Positions 1 through 6,036 of a stretch of 10,054 nt of DNA are shown here, one piece after another; positions within the stretch are counted from its first letter, which is position 1, and every line of letters begins with the position of its first letter. The notes under the pieces were generated by a model, which had not been told where the DNA came from, did no database searches, and saw only the letters and a program-made list of their open reading frames with translations. Source of the DNA: an uncultured Eubacteriales bacterium (GTDB taxonomy: Bacteria; Bacillota; Clostridia; Oscillospirales; CAG-272); NCBI GenBank assembly GCA_934474225.1, contig CAKSLU010000045.1, forward strand, positions 1-10,054, in the 5' to 3' direction. Made by a program: the position numbers and the translations under genes.

Positions 1-47
1 GCGCAGAGGATGGAGAGAATCAGAATGCCGGTGATGATGTGTTTCAT
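1..47 (-). CDS. 5' end of an unidentified membrane or exported protein (partial)
   Basis: Only the first 15 codons lie in the window, reading leftward from an ATG at 45-47. A good ribosome binding site (GGAG on the minus strand, about 52-57) precedes it. The visible peptide, MKHIITGILILSILC, has a basic start and then a hydrophobic run. This fits a signal peptide or first membrane helix; the Cys at position 15 is not in a convincing lipobox. The start and the ribosome binding site are seen directly. Export or membrane insertion is inferred from hydrophobicity alone, and no family can be assigned from so little sequence. Its upstream region is the hairpin array at 83-196. Confidence 0.6.
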   Translation of the reverse strand, partial: MKHIITGILILSILC

Positions 48-82
48 GGGTGCTCCTTTCAGGTCAAAGGGGGAATAATGCA

Positions 83-196
83 GCCGCGCCGCGGCGTATC
101 GCACGCCGAAGGCGTATATCGTGCCCGTAGGGCATATCGCGCACTTGTGCATATCGCAAATCCCGACAGGGGTTTATATCGCTTGAAATAAGTTCA
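83..196. repeat. Tandem array of short hairpins separated by an ATATCGC heptamer
   Basis: Five heptamers of consensus (A/G)TATCG(C/T) start at 96, 116, 134, 151 and 176. A perfect or near-perfect hairpin lies between or beside them: 83-95 (GCCGCG/CGCGGC), 103-115 (ACGCC-GAA-GGCGT), 122-134 (TGCCC-GTA-GGGCA), 141-150 (GCAC-TT-GTGC), 158-175 (AAATCCC-GACA-GGGGTTT, one G-T pair), and a weaker last one at 184-196 (TGAA/TTCA). The stems share no sequence with each other, yet each is self-complementary, while the linker is constant. The array lies in the upstream region of the minus-strand gene at 1-47 and could form part of its leader, but I see no clear promoter that settles this. It is not a CRISPR array: the constant part is 7 bp and the variable parts are palindromes. 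Confidence 0.8.
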
Positions 197-202
197 CTGT
201 GT

Positions 203-309
203 GTTGGGGCTCGACGGCGTCTGCGCGGCAGCCGCCAATGAGTTTGCCTTCGGCGGCTATGCGCCGCCGATTTCGCGATGCGAAACCGGCAAACTCTTTC
301 GAGCCAAAC
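203..309. repeat. Branched palindromic intergenic element
   Basis: An outer stem pairs 208-214 (GGCTCGA) with 299-305 (TCGAGCC). Inside it are a small hairpin at 221-231 (CTGC/GCAG) and a 9-bp stem pairing 240-248 (GAGTTTGCC) with 288-296 (GGCAAACTC). That stem encloses two further hairpins, 251-257/263-269 (CGGCGGC/GCCGCCG) and 271-276/280-285 (TTTCGC/GCGAAA). The whole can fold into a cloverleaf-like shape on either strand. It lacks tRNA invariant positions and a recognisable D-arm, so it is not a tRNA. Both ends resemble the T-arm of the neighbouring tRNA-Asn in opposite orientations. A genome-wide dispersed repeat or a structured RNA are both possible. No coding function is supported. Confidence 0.65.
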
Positions 310-312
310 GGA

Positions 313-369
313 AGGGGGAGCCATGAAAAAAGCCACCCCATGGGGGTGGCTTTTTTCATGGCTCCCCCT
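313..369. repeat. Perfect 27-bp inverted repeat covering the terminator and tRNA 3' end
   Basis: Positions 313-339 are exactly complementary to 343-369, with a 3-base centre (340-342). The inner part is the intrinsic terminator of the tRNA. The outer part (313-325 against 357-369) goes past the terminator's T-run and mirrors the tRNA's encoded CCA, discriminator base and the 3' half of its acceptor stem. Transcripts from the tRNA should end before the mirrored outer arm, so termination does not require that symmetry. Confidence 0.9.
326..356 (-). terminator. Bidirectional intrinsic terminator downstream of tRNA-Asn
   Basis: On the minus strand an A-run (356-351) leads into GCCACCCC, a CAT loop, GGGGTGGC and then TTTTTT (331-326). 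It begins 3 bp after the encoded CCA. The hairpin is symmetric with a six-T run on both strands, so it should also stop rightward transcription entering from the repeat region. Confidence 0.9.
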
Positions 370-434
370 GTTGGGCTCGAACCAACGACATCGTGATTAA
401 CAGTCACGCGCTCTACCGACTGAGCTAAGGAGGA
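359..434 (-). tRNA. tRNA-Asn (anticodon GUU)
   Basis: Read on the minus strand, the gene folds as a complete cloverleaf. The acceptor stem pairs 434-428 (TCCTCCT) with 369-363 (AGGGGGA), with one G-T pair, and the discriminator is G at 362. The D-stem is GCTC/GAGC. The anticodon stem CGTGA/TCACG encloses the loop CTGTTAA, whose anticodon GTT is at 401-399. The variable loop has 5 bases, and the T-arm is GTTGG-TTCGAGC-CCAAC. The CCA end is encoded (361-359). All helices are complete, so this is a functional gene. It stands alone and has its own promoter and terminator. Confidence 0.97.
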
Positions 435-461
435 ATATGCTGATGGAATATCAACAGTATT

Positions 462-490
462 ATTATAGCAAGCGGTGGTGAAAATGTCAA
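462..490 (-). promoter_or_regulatory. Consensus sigma-A promoter of tRNA-Asn
   Basis: On the minus strand a perfect -35 TTGACA (490-485) and a perfect -10 TATAAT (467-462) are separated by 17 bp. Transcription should start near 455, about 20 bases before the mature tRNA. A/T runs just upstream (491-520, including the palindrome TTTTTGCAAAAA at 503-514) could act as an UP element. Confidence 0.92.
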
Positions 491-558
491 TGCTTTTTTG
501 CGTTTTTGCAAAAATACTTTTGCCCATGTCGGCGCATTTTATACCACCGAAAGAAAAC

Positions 559-587
559 TTGACCCTGCGGCGCGGAAATGCTATACT
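559..587 (+). promoter_or_regulatory. Sigma-A promoter of the phosphopantetheinyl transferase gene
   Basis: TTGACC (559-564) and TATACT (582-587) are 17 bp apart, placing the start of transcription near 594. The ribosome binding site AAGGAGG follows at 605-611 and the ATG at 619, giving a short leader. The promoter diverges from that of the tRNA. Confidence 0.85.
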
Positions 588-618
588 GTAGATAACAAAA
601 CAAAAAGGAGGAGACGCG

Positions 619-1275
619 ATGGAACACACGCTGTATTTTCTGCCGACGGACACGGATTTGCCGCTCGCGACGGTTGACGCGCTGTGCGCGCGCGTTTCCC
701 CGGCGCGGCGGGCGAAAATCGCTGCGCTGCGACATGCGGCGGATGCCCGAAATGCCCTGCTTGCGGCGGCTGCCGTGCGGCTGTTTGCCGCCGAGGCGCT
801 GGGCGCGGAAAATGGGCAGCTGCAATTTGCCCGCACCGACGCAGGCAAGCCTTATCTCGTCGGCGCGCCGGACTTCTGCTTCAGCCTTTCGCACACGGAC
901 GGCGCTCTCACCGTCGCGGTCTCACCGACCCCGGTCGGCGCGGACATCGAGCGCATTCGGAGAGCGCCGCGCGGCGTGGCGGCGCGTTTCTTCGCGCCGG
1001 AGGAGCAGGCGTTTAGCGCCGCCTCGGATGCGCGCTTCTTCGAGGTCTGGACACGCAAGGAGGCACTTGCCAAGCGCAGCGGCGCGCCGCTTGCCGAGGT
1101 GCTCGGCGGGTGCAATGTTTTGACAGGCAGCGCTGTCGCAGAGACGCGCATTTTTCGTGCGGACAGCTATGTCCTGGCGGTCGCATCGGCGGCTGCGGAC
1201 GCTTTCGATTTGCAGCATTTGCAGGCGGACGCACTTGCCGCGCGGGCGCTTGCGTATCTTGCGCCCATCGACTGA
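619..1275 (+). CDS. Sfp-type 4'-phosphopantetheinyl transferase
   Basis: The 218-residue product matches the Sfp/AcpT family in length (Sfp itself is about 224). These cytosolic enzymes move the phosphopantetheine arm of coenzyme A onto a serine of a carrier protein. Three family motifs are visible. VGADIE at 106-111 supplies Mg ligands D109 and E111. FFAPEEQAF follows at roughly 123-131. WTRKEA at 144-149 carries E148 and K147, with K152 just after. A PYLVGAPDFCFSLSH stretch matches the substrate-binding segment. The start is fixed by AAGGAGG seven bases upstream and by the promoter at 559-587. The gene appears monocistronic because a new promoter begins 40 bp after its stop. No polyketide, peptide synthetase or carrier-protein gene is in the window, so its target cannot be named. 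Confidence 0.93.
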   Translation: MEHTLYFLPTDTDLPLATVDALCARVSPARRAKIAALRHAADARNALLAAAAVRLFAAEALGAENGQLQFARTDAGKPYLVGAPDFCFSLSHTDGALTVAVSPTPVGADIERIRRAPRGVAARFFAPEEQAFSAASDARFFEVWTRKEALAKRSGAPLAEVLGGCNVLTGSAVAETRIFRADSYVLAVASAAADAFDLQHLQADALAARALAYLAPID

Positions 1276-1315
1276 CGAAAGGGGCGCGAAAAACCGCCGA
1301 AAACCGCGAAATATG

Positions 1316-1344
1316 TTGATTTTGCGGGCTTTCTGTGCTACAAT
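1316..1344 (+). promoter_or_regulatory. Sigma-A promoter of the SulP permease gene
   Basis: TTGATT (1316-1321) and TACAAT (1339-1344) are separated by 17 bp, so transcription should start near 1351. A small hairpin, GTTGC/GCAAC (1351-1355 with 1362-1366), would form at the very 5' end of the transcript. An in-frame ATG at 1335 lies inside this promoter and cannot be the translation start. Confidence 0.8.
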
Positions 1345-1382
1345 ATTTCTGTTGCGCACCTGCAACGGAAAGCGAAAAAATT

Positions 1383-2975
1383 ATGGCTCATTCGTCGAAA
1401 AACAAACTTCTCATCACACGCTACCTCACGCTTTTGAAAAACGAATTTCGCGGCTACGGCGCGTCGTCGCTGCTCAGCGACTTTGTCGCGGGCATCACGG
1501 TGGGCGCCGTCGCGCTGCCGCTTGCGCTTGCGTTCGGCGCGGCGAGCGTCAGCGAAGAATACGCCGCCGTGGGCGTCGCCGCCGGTCTCATTACGGCGAT
1601 TGTCGCGGGCATCGTCAGCGGCCTGCTCGGCGGCGGCAGCTTTCAGATTTCGGGCCCGACCGGCGCCATGACCGTCATTCTCGGCGGCATCGTGTCCGGC
1701 AAATACGGACTTTCCGGCATGTTTCTCGCCTGCTTCCTCGCGGGCGCAATTTTGCTTGTCGCGGGGCTCTGCCGCTTTGGACGGCTGATCCGCTTTATCC
1801 CGCGCCCGGTCGTTGTCGGCTTCACCTCGGGCATCGCGGTGGTCATCGCGCTCGGCCAGCTCGGCAACTTCTTCGGCGTCACGCTCACGGGCGAAACAAC
1901 GCTGGATAAGGTGATTTATTTCTTCACCGACGCGCTTGACAAAATCAACCCCTATGCCGTGCTCTTCTCGGTGCTCGCCGTGCTCGTCATGGCGTTCTAC
2001 CCAAAGAAGGCGGCAAAATTCATCCCCGGCAGCCTCGCTGCCATCATCGTCGTGACACTCGTCGGCGTCTTCTGGAACCCCGGCGTGCGCACCATCGGGC
2101 AGATTCCGTCCTCGCTCGTCAACACGGTGAAGCTGGAATTGGCCGCCGTCACGCCCGACATGCTCCGCGATGTGGCGGGCAGCGCCGTGACGATCGCGCT
2201 GCTCGGCATGGTGGAGAGCCTGCTCTGCGGCACCTGCGCCGCCGCCATGAAGAAAGAGCCGTTTGACTCGGATGTGGAACTGGTGGCACAGGGCATAGGC
2301 AACATGGTGATTCCGTTCTTCGGCGGCGTCCCCTCCACCGCAGCAATCGCGCGCACCAGCGTGGCGGTCAAGAGCGGCGGCAAAACGCGCCTGACGGCGG
2401 TGTTCCAGTCGCTGTTCCTCATTGCCTGCGTCTTCGTGCTCTCGGGGGCAATCGGCAAAGTGCCGTATGCCGCGCTGGCGGGCGTCCTCGCCGCCACGGC
2501 GTTCCGCATGAACGACTGGGCGACCATCCGCTCCTACTTTGGCACGCGGCATGTCAGCGCCATCCTGCAATTTGCGGTGACCTGCGTTGCCACCGTGCTG
2601 CTCGACCTGACCTATGCGATTCTCATCGGTGTGGGGCTTGCCTTTGTGCTCCTGCTCTGCGACCTCTGCCGCGCCACGGTGGACGCGGCGCACGAAGGCG
2701 ATACCGTCACCTTCCGTATGAGCGGCAACTGCTATTTCGCCTTTGCGGATACGCTCCGCGCCGCCGTGGAGGCTGACCGCGCAGATGCGAAAACCTGCAT
2801 TTTTGACTTCTCCGGCGTGTCCTACGCCGACCTTACCGTGGTCGGCACCGTCGCCGAGCTTTGCGAAAACCTGCGCGCCGCCGGCGTGGCGGTAGAATGC
2901 ACCGGCATGTCTGCCAAAGTCCGCCGCGCGTTTGAGCACGCGCATGCCGACGGCGTTTTGCAGCCGGGCAAATAA
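1383..2975 (+). CDS. SulP-family anion permease with C-terminal STAS domain
   Basis: The protein has 530 residues from the ATG at 1383. I chose that start because the upstream in-frame ATG (1335) sits in the promoter, and a GGAAAG ribosome binding site (1368-1373) lies at suitable distance. About 420 residues form a hydrophobic multi-helix domain typical of SLC26/SulP carriers. It contains the family segment around F87-M96 (QISGPTGAM) and a later IPRPVVVGFTSG stretch. A STAS domain spans about 440-525, with the core DFSGV at 475-479 and D483-L-T485 where family members often carry a conserved aspartate and a Ser/Thr. The family moves sulfate, bicarbonate, dicarboxylates or other anions at the cell membrane. 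The substrate cannot be read from sequence, and no sulfate-assimilation or carbonic-anhydrase gene is nearby. It heads a set of closely spaced rightward genes. Confidence 0.92.
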   Translation: MAHSSKNKLLITRYLTLLKNEFRGYGASSLLSDFVAGITVGAVALPLALAFGAASVSEEYAAVGVAAGLITAIVAGIVSGLLGGGSFQISGPTGAMTVILGGIVSGKYGLSGMFLACFLAGAILLVAGLCRFGRLIRFIPRPVVVGFTSGIAVVIALGQLGNFFGVTLTGETTLDKVIYFFTDALDKINPYAVLFSVLAVLVMAFYPKKAAKFIPGSLAAIIVVTLVGVFWNPGVRTIGQIPSSLVNTVKLELAAVTPDMLRDVAGSAVTIALLGMVESLLCGTCAAAMKKEPFDSDVELVAQGIGNMVIPFFGGVPSTAAIARTSVAVKSGGKTRLTAVFQSLFLIACVFVLSGAIGKVPYAALAGVLAATAFRMNDWATIRSYFGTRHVSAILQFAVTCVATVLLDLTYAILIGVGLAFVLLLCDLCRATVDAAHEGDTVTFRMSGNCYFAFADTLRAAVEADRADAKTCIFDFSGVSYADLTVVGTVAELCENLRAAGVAVECTGMSAKVRRAFEHAHADGVLQPGK

Positions 2976-2993
2976 ACTTTCGAGGAAACATCC

Positions 2994-3533
2994 ATGAACA
3001 AACTCATCGGGCATTTCAGAACCATCACAAAGCATCGGCACGCGGTCATCCGCAACTGCCGCCGCGCCGGCATCCTGTGGCAGGGACTGCGGCATGATTT
3101 GTCCAAGTATTCGCCGACCGAGTTCATCCCGGGCGTGAAATACTATGTCGGCACGCGCAGCCCCAACGAGCTGGAACGCGCGGACAAGGGCTATTCCGCC
3201 GCCTGGCTGCATCACAAGGGGCGCAATAAGCACCACTTTGAATACTGGTCGGACTACAACCCCGTCGAGCGGCGCGTCGGTCCGGTGAAGATGCCGCTGC
3301 GCTATGTCATTGAGATGGTCTGTGACCGCATGGCGGCAAGCAAAATCTACCTCGGCGACAAGTACACCGACGCCTCCGCGCTGGAATACTTCGTCCACGG
3401 CAAGACGCACCGCGTCATCCACCCCGAGACCTCCGACCTCTGCGAACGCCTGCTCACCATGCTGGCAAACGAGGGGGAAGAGAAGACCTTCGCCTACATG
3501 CGCCGCCTTTTGAAAGAGAACAAAGAGCATTAA
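2994..3533 (+). CDS. DUF5662 family protein
   Basis: The 179-residue protein has histidine-rich motifs I associate with DUF5662, a family of unknown function common in Firmicutes and sometimes mislabelled as catalase. A HDLSKYS segment (H34, D35) and a HHKGRNKHHFEYW segment (H73, H74, H80, H81) resemble metal-binding sites of HD-type hydrolases. That resemblance is an inference. No signal peptide or membrane helix is seen. The start has a GAGGAAA ribosome binding site, and the gap from the SulP stop is only 18 bp, which suggests co-transcription. The kinase gene begins 12 bp downstream, with its ribosome binding site overlapping this gene's stop codon. A role in metal-dependent phosphate-ester hydrolysis is possible but not shown. 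Confidence 0.85.
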   Translation: MNKLIGHFRTITKHRHAVIRNCRRAGILWQGLRHDLSKYSPTEFIPGVKYYVGTRSPNELERADKGYSAAWLHHKGRNKHHFEYWSDYNPVERRVGPVKMPLRYVIEMVCDRMAASKIYLGDKYTDASALEYFVHGKTHRVIHPETSDLCERLLTMLANEGEEKTFAYMRRLLKENKEH

Positions 3534-3545
3534 GGAGGAATACCC

Positions 3546-4574
3546 ATGCTGAAGCTGAAAGAGAATACCGAATTTGACATCATCGGACTCGGCGAGGTCA
3601 TGCTCCGCCTGTCCGCACCGAACAAGGAGAAAATCTCGCAGAGCGAGGTGTTTGAAAAGGAGGCGGCAGGCACCGAACTGAATGTTGCCTCGGGCGCGGC
3701 GATGCTGGGCGCACGCAGTGCGCTGCTCACCAAGCTGCCCTCGAGCAAGATGGGGCACTTCATCCGCAACCGCATCCGCTACGGCGATGTGAGCGACGAT
3801 TACATTGTTTACGACGATTCGCCCGTCAAGCGCCTCGGCATCTACTATTCCGAGACCGGCGCGTATCCGCGCAAATCGGCGGTCATCTACGATCGCGCAG
3901 GCTCGTCGGCAACCACACTGACGATTGACGAGATCCCCGCGGACATCTATGCGAAGACGAAAATCTTCCATGTCAGCAGCATTTCGCTTGCCATCGGCGC
4001 GGGGCTGCGCGCGACCGCGATTGAGGCGATTCGCCGTTTCAAGGCGGCGGGCGCGATGATCTCGTTTGATGTCAACTACCGCGCCACGCTCTGGAGCGAG
4101 GAAGAGGCAAAGCAGGTGGTCGAGTCGGTCTTCCCGTATGTCGATTTCCTGTTTGTCTCGGAGGAGACCTCGCGCCGCATGCTGCAGCGTACAGGGACGC
4201 TGGAGGAAATCATGCGCGGCTATGCAAAGGACTACGGCTGCACAATGGTTGCCACCACGCGCCGCGAAGTTGTCAGCCCGATGCGCCACAACTTCGGCTC
4301 GAAGATTCTGTTTGAGGACGAATTCTACGAGGAGCCGCCGTACATGGGCATCGAGGTCATCGACCGCATCGGCAGCGGCGACGCCTACATTGCGGGCGTG
4401 CTTTACGGCCTTGTCAAGAGCGGCGATGTGCGCCGCGCGCTCGAGGTCGGCAACGCGCTGTCCGCCATTAAAAACACGATTCTCGGCGACCTGCCTGCCA
4501 GCAGCATTGATGAGATCGAGGGCGTGATTCGCGCGCACAAATCTTCCGGCAAGCAGGACGAGATGATTCGCTGA
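3546..4574 (+). CDS. PfkB-family sugar kinase, likely 2-keto-3-deoxygluconate kinase
   Basis: The protein has 342 residues, usual for KDG kinases (about 310-345). It shows the ribokinase/PfkB fold signatures. IIGLGEVMLRLS is near residues 12-23. The substrate-binding GTELNVASGAAMLG is at 42-55. The C-terminal anion-hole and catalytic motif IGSGDAY includes G276, S277, G278 and D279, with D279 as the expected base; the more common form is GAGD. The family phosphorylates a sugar with ATP in the cytosol, and KDG kinase feeds hexuronate breakdown toward pyruvate and glyceraldehyde 3-phosphate. The KDG assignment rests on overall resemblance, and fructokinase or another PfkB specificity is possible. 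No KDPG aldolase or uronate isomerase is in view. The start is set by AAGGAGG (3532-3538). Confidence 0.85.
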   Translation: MLKLKENTEFDIIGLGEVMLRLSAPNKEKISQSEVFEKEAAGTELNVASGAAMLGARSALLTKLPSSKMGHFIRNRIRYGDVSDDYIVYDDSPVKRLGIYYSETGAYPRKSAVIYDRAGSSATTLTIDEIPADIYAKTKIFHVSSISLAIGAGLRATAIEAIRRFKAAGAMISFDVNYRATLWSEEEAKQVVESVFPYVDFLFVSEETSRRMLQRTGTLEEIMRGYAKDYGCTMVATTRREVVSPMRHNFGSKILFEDEFYEEPPYMGIEVIDRIGSGDAYIAGVLYGLVKSGDVRRALEVGNALSAIKNTILGDLPASSIDEIEGVIRAHKSSGKQDEMIR

Positions 4575-4575
4575 G

Positions 4576-4620
4576 CCCGAAAGGCATGCCTTTCGGGGCA
4601 CATTCTATAACGAAAGGCAT
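4576..4620 (+). promoter_or_regulatory. Hairpin with a competing arm over the MATE ribosome binding site
   Basis: Two bases after the kinase stop, CCCGAAAGGC (4576-4585) pairs perfectly with GCCTTTCGGG (4588-4597). No T-run follows, so this is not a standard terminator. The 10 bases CGAAAGGCAT of the left arm (4578-4587) recur exactly at 4611-4620, just before the MATE start. The middle segment ATGCCTTTCG (4586-4595) can therefore pair with either copy. The second pairing has a 15-base loop and would bury GAAAGG (4612-4617), the only ribosome-binding-site-like sequence before the ATG at 4630. The pairings are seen directly; a regulatory switch is inferred. Confidence 0.5.
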
Positions 4621-4629
4621 ATAAATCTC

Positions 4630-6027
4630 ATGAATTTTAAGAAAAAATACATCGGCGACCGCGCGTTTTACAAAATGCTGTTTGCGCTGGTCCTGCCGCT
4701 CATTATCCAGCAGGGACTCACAAACTTCGCCAGCCTTGCCGACAACCTGATGGTCGGCGCGCTCGGCACCACGCCGATGAGCAGTGTCGCCATCGCAAAC
4801 CAGTTGGTCTTTGTCTTCAACATGACCATTTTCGGCGGCATCTCGGGCGCGTCCATCTTCGGCGCGCAGTTTGCCGGGGCGAGCGACTGGAAGGGGCAGC
4901 GCGAGGTCTTCCGCTTCAAGCTGCTGTTCTGCACGGCGGCGACCGTCCTTGCGCTCGTCGTCTTCTACTTCTTCGGCGACGCACTGATTCTGCGCTTCTT
5001 CGACAATGAAGCAAACAAAGGGCTTGACATGGCGGTTGTACTCCGCTATGCGCGCGACTATCTCGACATCATTCTCATCGGCATCTTCCCGTTTGCGCTG
5101 ATTCAGGCATATGCGGGCACGCTGCGCGAGAACGGCGAGACCTTTGTGCCGATGCTGGCAGGCGCTGTCGCCATCGCGTTCAACATGACCTTCAACTGGC
5201 TGCTCATCTTCGGCAAATGCGGCTTTCCCATGCTCGGCGTGCGCGGCGCGGCCATCGCCACCACGGCATCCCGCTTTATCGAACTTGCGGTGATTGTGCT
5301 GTATACGCACAAGAAGAGCGACCGCTTTCCGTTTATCCGCGGCGCGTACCGCTCCATGCACATCCCCGCGCGGCTGGTGCGCGACATTGCCGTCACCGGT
5401 TCGCCGCTGATGATCAACGAGGTACTGTGGTCGCTGGCCATGACCGTTGTCACGGGCTGCTATGCCGCCCGCGGCATGAATGCCGTTGCCGCCGCCAACA
5501 TTGCCGCCACGGTCTGGAACCTGTTCTGCATCATCATGTTTGCGATGGGCGCGGCGATTTCGATTATCGTCGGACGCGAGCTCGGCTGCGGCAACCGCGA
5601 GCGGGCGATTGACCTCGACCGCAAGCTGCTTTTCGTCGATCTGGTCATTCACCTGGTGATGGGCGCGCTGCTCATCGCTTTCTCGGGACTGATTCCCGAA
5701 CTGTACAACACCGAGCCCGAGGTGCGCGCGACAGCCGCGCGAATGCTGGTGTTCGGCGGGCTTGCACTGCCGTTTGAGTCGCTGGTGCATGCCACCTATT
5801 TCACCATCCGCAGCGGCGGCAAGACCTGGACGACTTTCGCGTTTGACTGCGGCTTTTCCTGGGTCGTGACGGTGCCTGTCGCCTTTGCACTCTGCACCTT
5901 CACGGCGGTGCCGGTGGAATACATTTACCTTGCCGTCCGCACGGCGGACATTTTGAAACTCTGCATCGCTTTTTATCTCTTGAAGAAGGGCAGCTGGGCA
6001 AATACCATCATTCCGTCTGCCGAGTAA
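4630..6027 (+). CDS. MATE family multidrug/sodium-coupled efflux transporter
   Basis: The 465-residue membrane protein has the length and helix pattern of a 12-helix MATE carrier, with two homologous MatE halves. The first half opens with the characteristic helix KMLFALVLPLIIQQGLTNFA followed by LADNLMVGALG. A second copy begins near residue 250 with IAVTGSPLMINEVLWSLAMT. MATE proteins sit in the cytoplasmic membrane and export organic cations, metabolites or drugs using a proton or sodium gradient. The substrate is unknown. Its only ribosome-binding-site-like sequence (GAAAGG, 12 bases upstream) is weak and far from the ATG. The AAA ATPase gene starts 9 bp after its stop, so the two are probably co-transcribed. 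Confidence 0.93.
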   Translation: MNFKKKYIGDRAFYKMLFALVLPLIIQQGLTNFASLADNLMVGALGTTPMSSVAIANQLVFVFNMTIFGGISGASIFGAQFAGASDWKGQREVFRFKLLFCTAATVLALVVFYFFGDALILRFFDNEANKGLDMAVVLRYARDYLDIILIGIFPFALIQAYAGTLRENGETFVPMLAGAVAIAFNMTFNWLLIFGKCGFPMLGVRGAAIATTASRFIELAVIVLYTHKKSDRFPFIRGAYRSMHIPARLVRDIAVTGSPLMINEVLWSLAMTVVTGCYAARGMNAVAAANIAATVWNLFCIIMFAMGAAISIIVGRELGCGNRERAIDLDRKLLFVDLVIHLVMGALLIAFSGLIPELYNTEPEVRATAARMLVFGGLALPFESLVHATYFTIRSGGKTWTTFAFDCGFSWVVTVPVAFALCTFTAVPVEYIYLAVRTADILKLCIAFYLLKKGSWANTIIPSAE

Positions 6028-6036
6028 GGAGGAACC

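Noticed and set aside
83..196. CRISPR array
   Set aside because: The constant unit is only 7 bp, spacing is 17-25 bp, the variable parts are palindromes, and no cas gene is present.
240..322. Second tRNA gene on the plus strand
   Set aside because: A T-loop-like TTCGAGC and an encoded CCA-like end exist, but there is no paired T-stem, D-arm or anticodon arm.
299..381. Integrase attachment-site duplication at the tRNA 3' end
   Set aside because: Integration leaves direct repeats of the tRNA end. Here the copy is inverted and there is no integrase gene in the window.
199..396. Plus-strand open frame of 65 codons ending in GLEPTTS
   Set aside because: It runs through the palindromic element, the terminator and the antisense strand of the tRNA. 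The ending is the familiar spurious peptide made by reading a tRNA gene backwards, and no ribosome binding site is present.
174..848. Minus-strand open frame of 224 codons
   Set aside because: It crosses the tRNA gene, both promoters and the start of the phosphopantetheinyl transferase gene. Its composition matches an antisense shadow and it has no ribosome binding site.
1335..1382. Upstream ATG start for the SulP gene
   Set aside because: It lies within the -10 region of the promoter at 1316-1344, so it would not be in the transcript. The extra residues are also unlike the family N-terminus.
1338..4601. Very long minus-strand open frame (over 1000 codons) opposite the SulP, DUF5662 and kinase genes
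   Set aside because: It arises from GC-rich third positions on the coding strand. The protein is rich in His, Arg, Ala and Asp without domains, and the plus strand carries three clear families with good starts.
4606..4611. TATAAC as a -10 element for the MATE gene
   Set aside because: No -35-like hexamer lies 16-18 bp upstream (GGCATG occupies the position), and the site falls inside the alternative hairpin loop.
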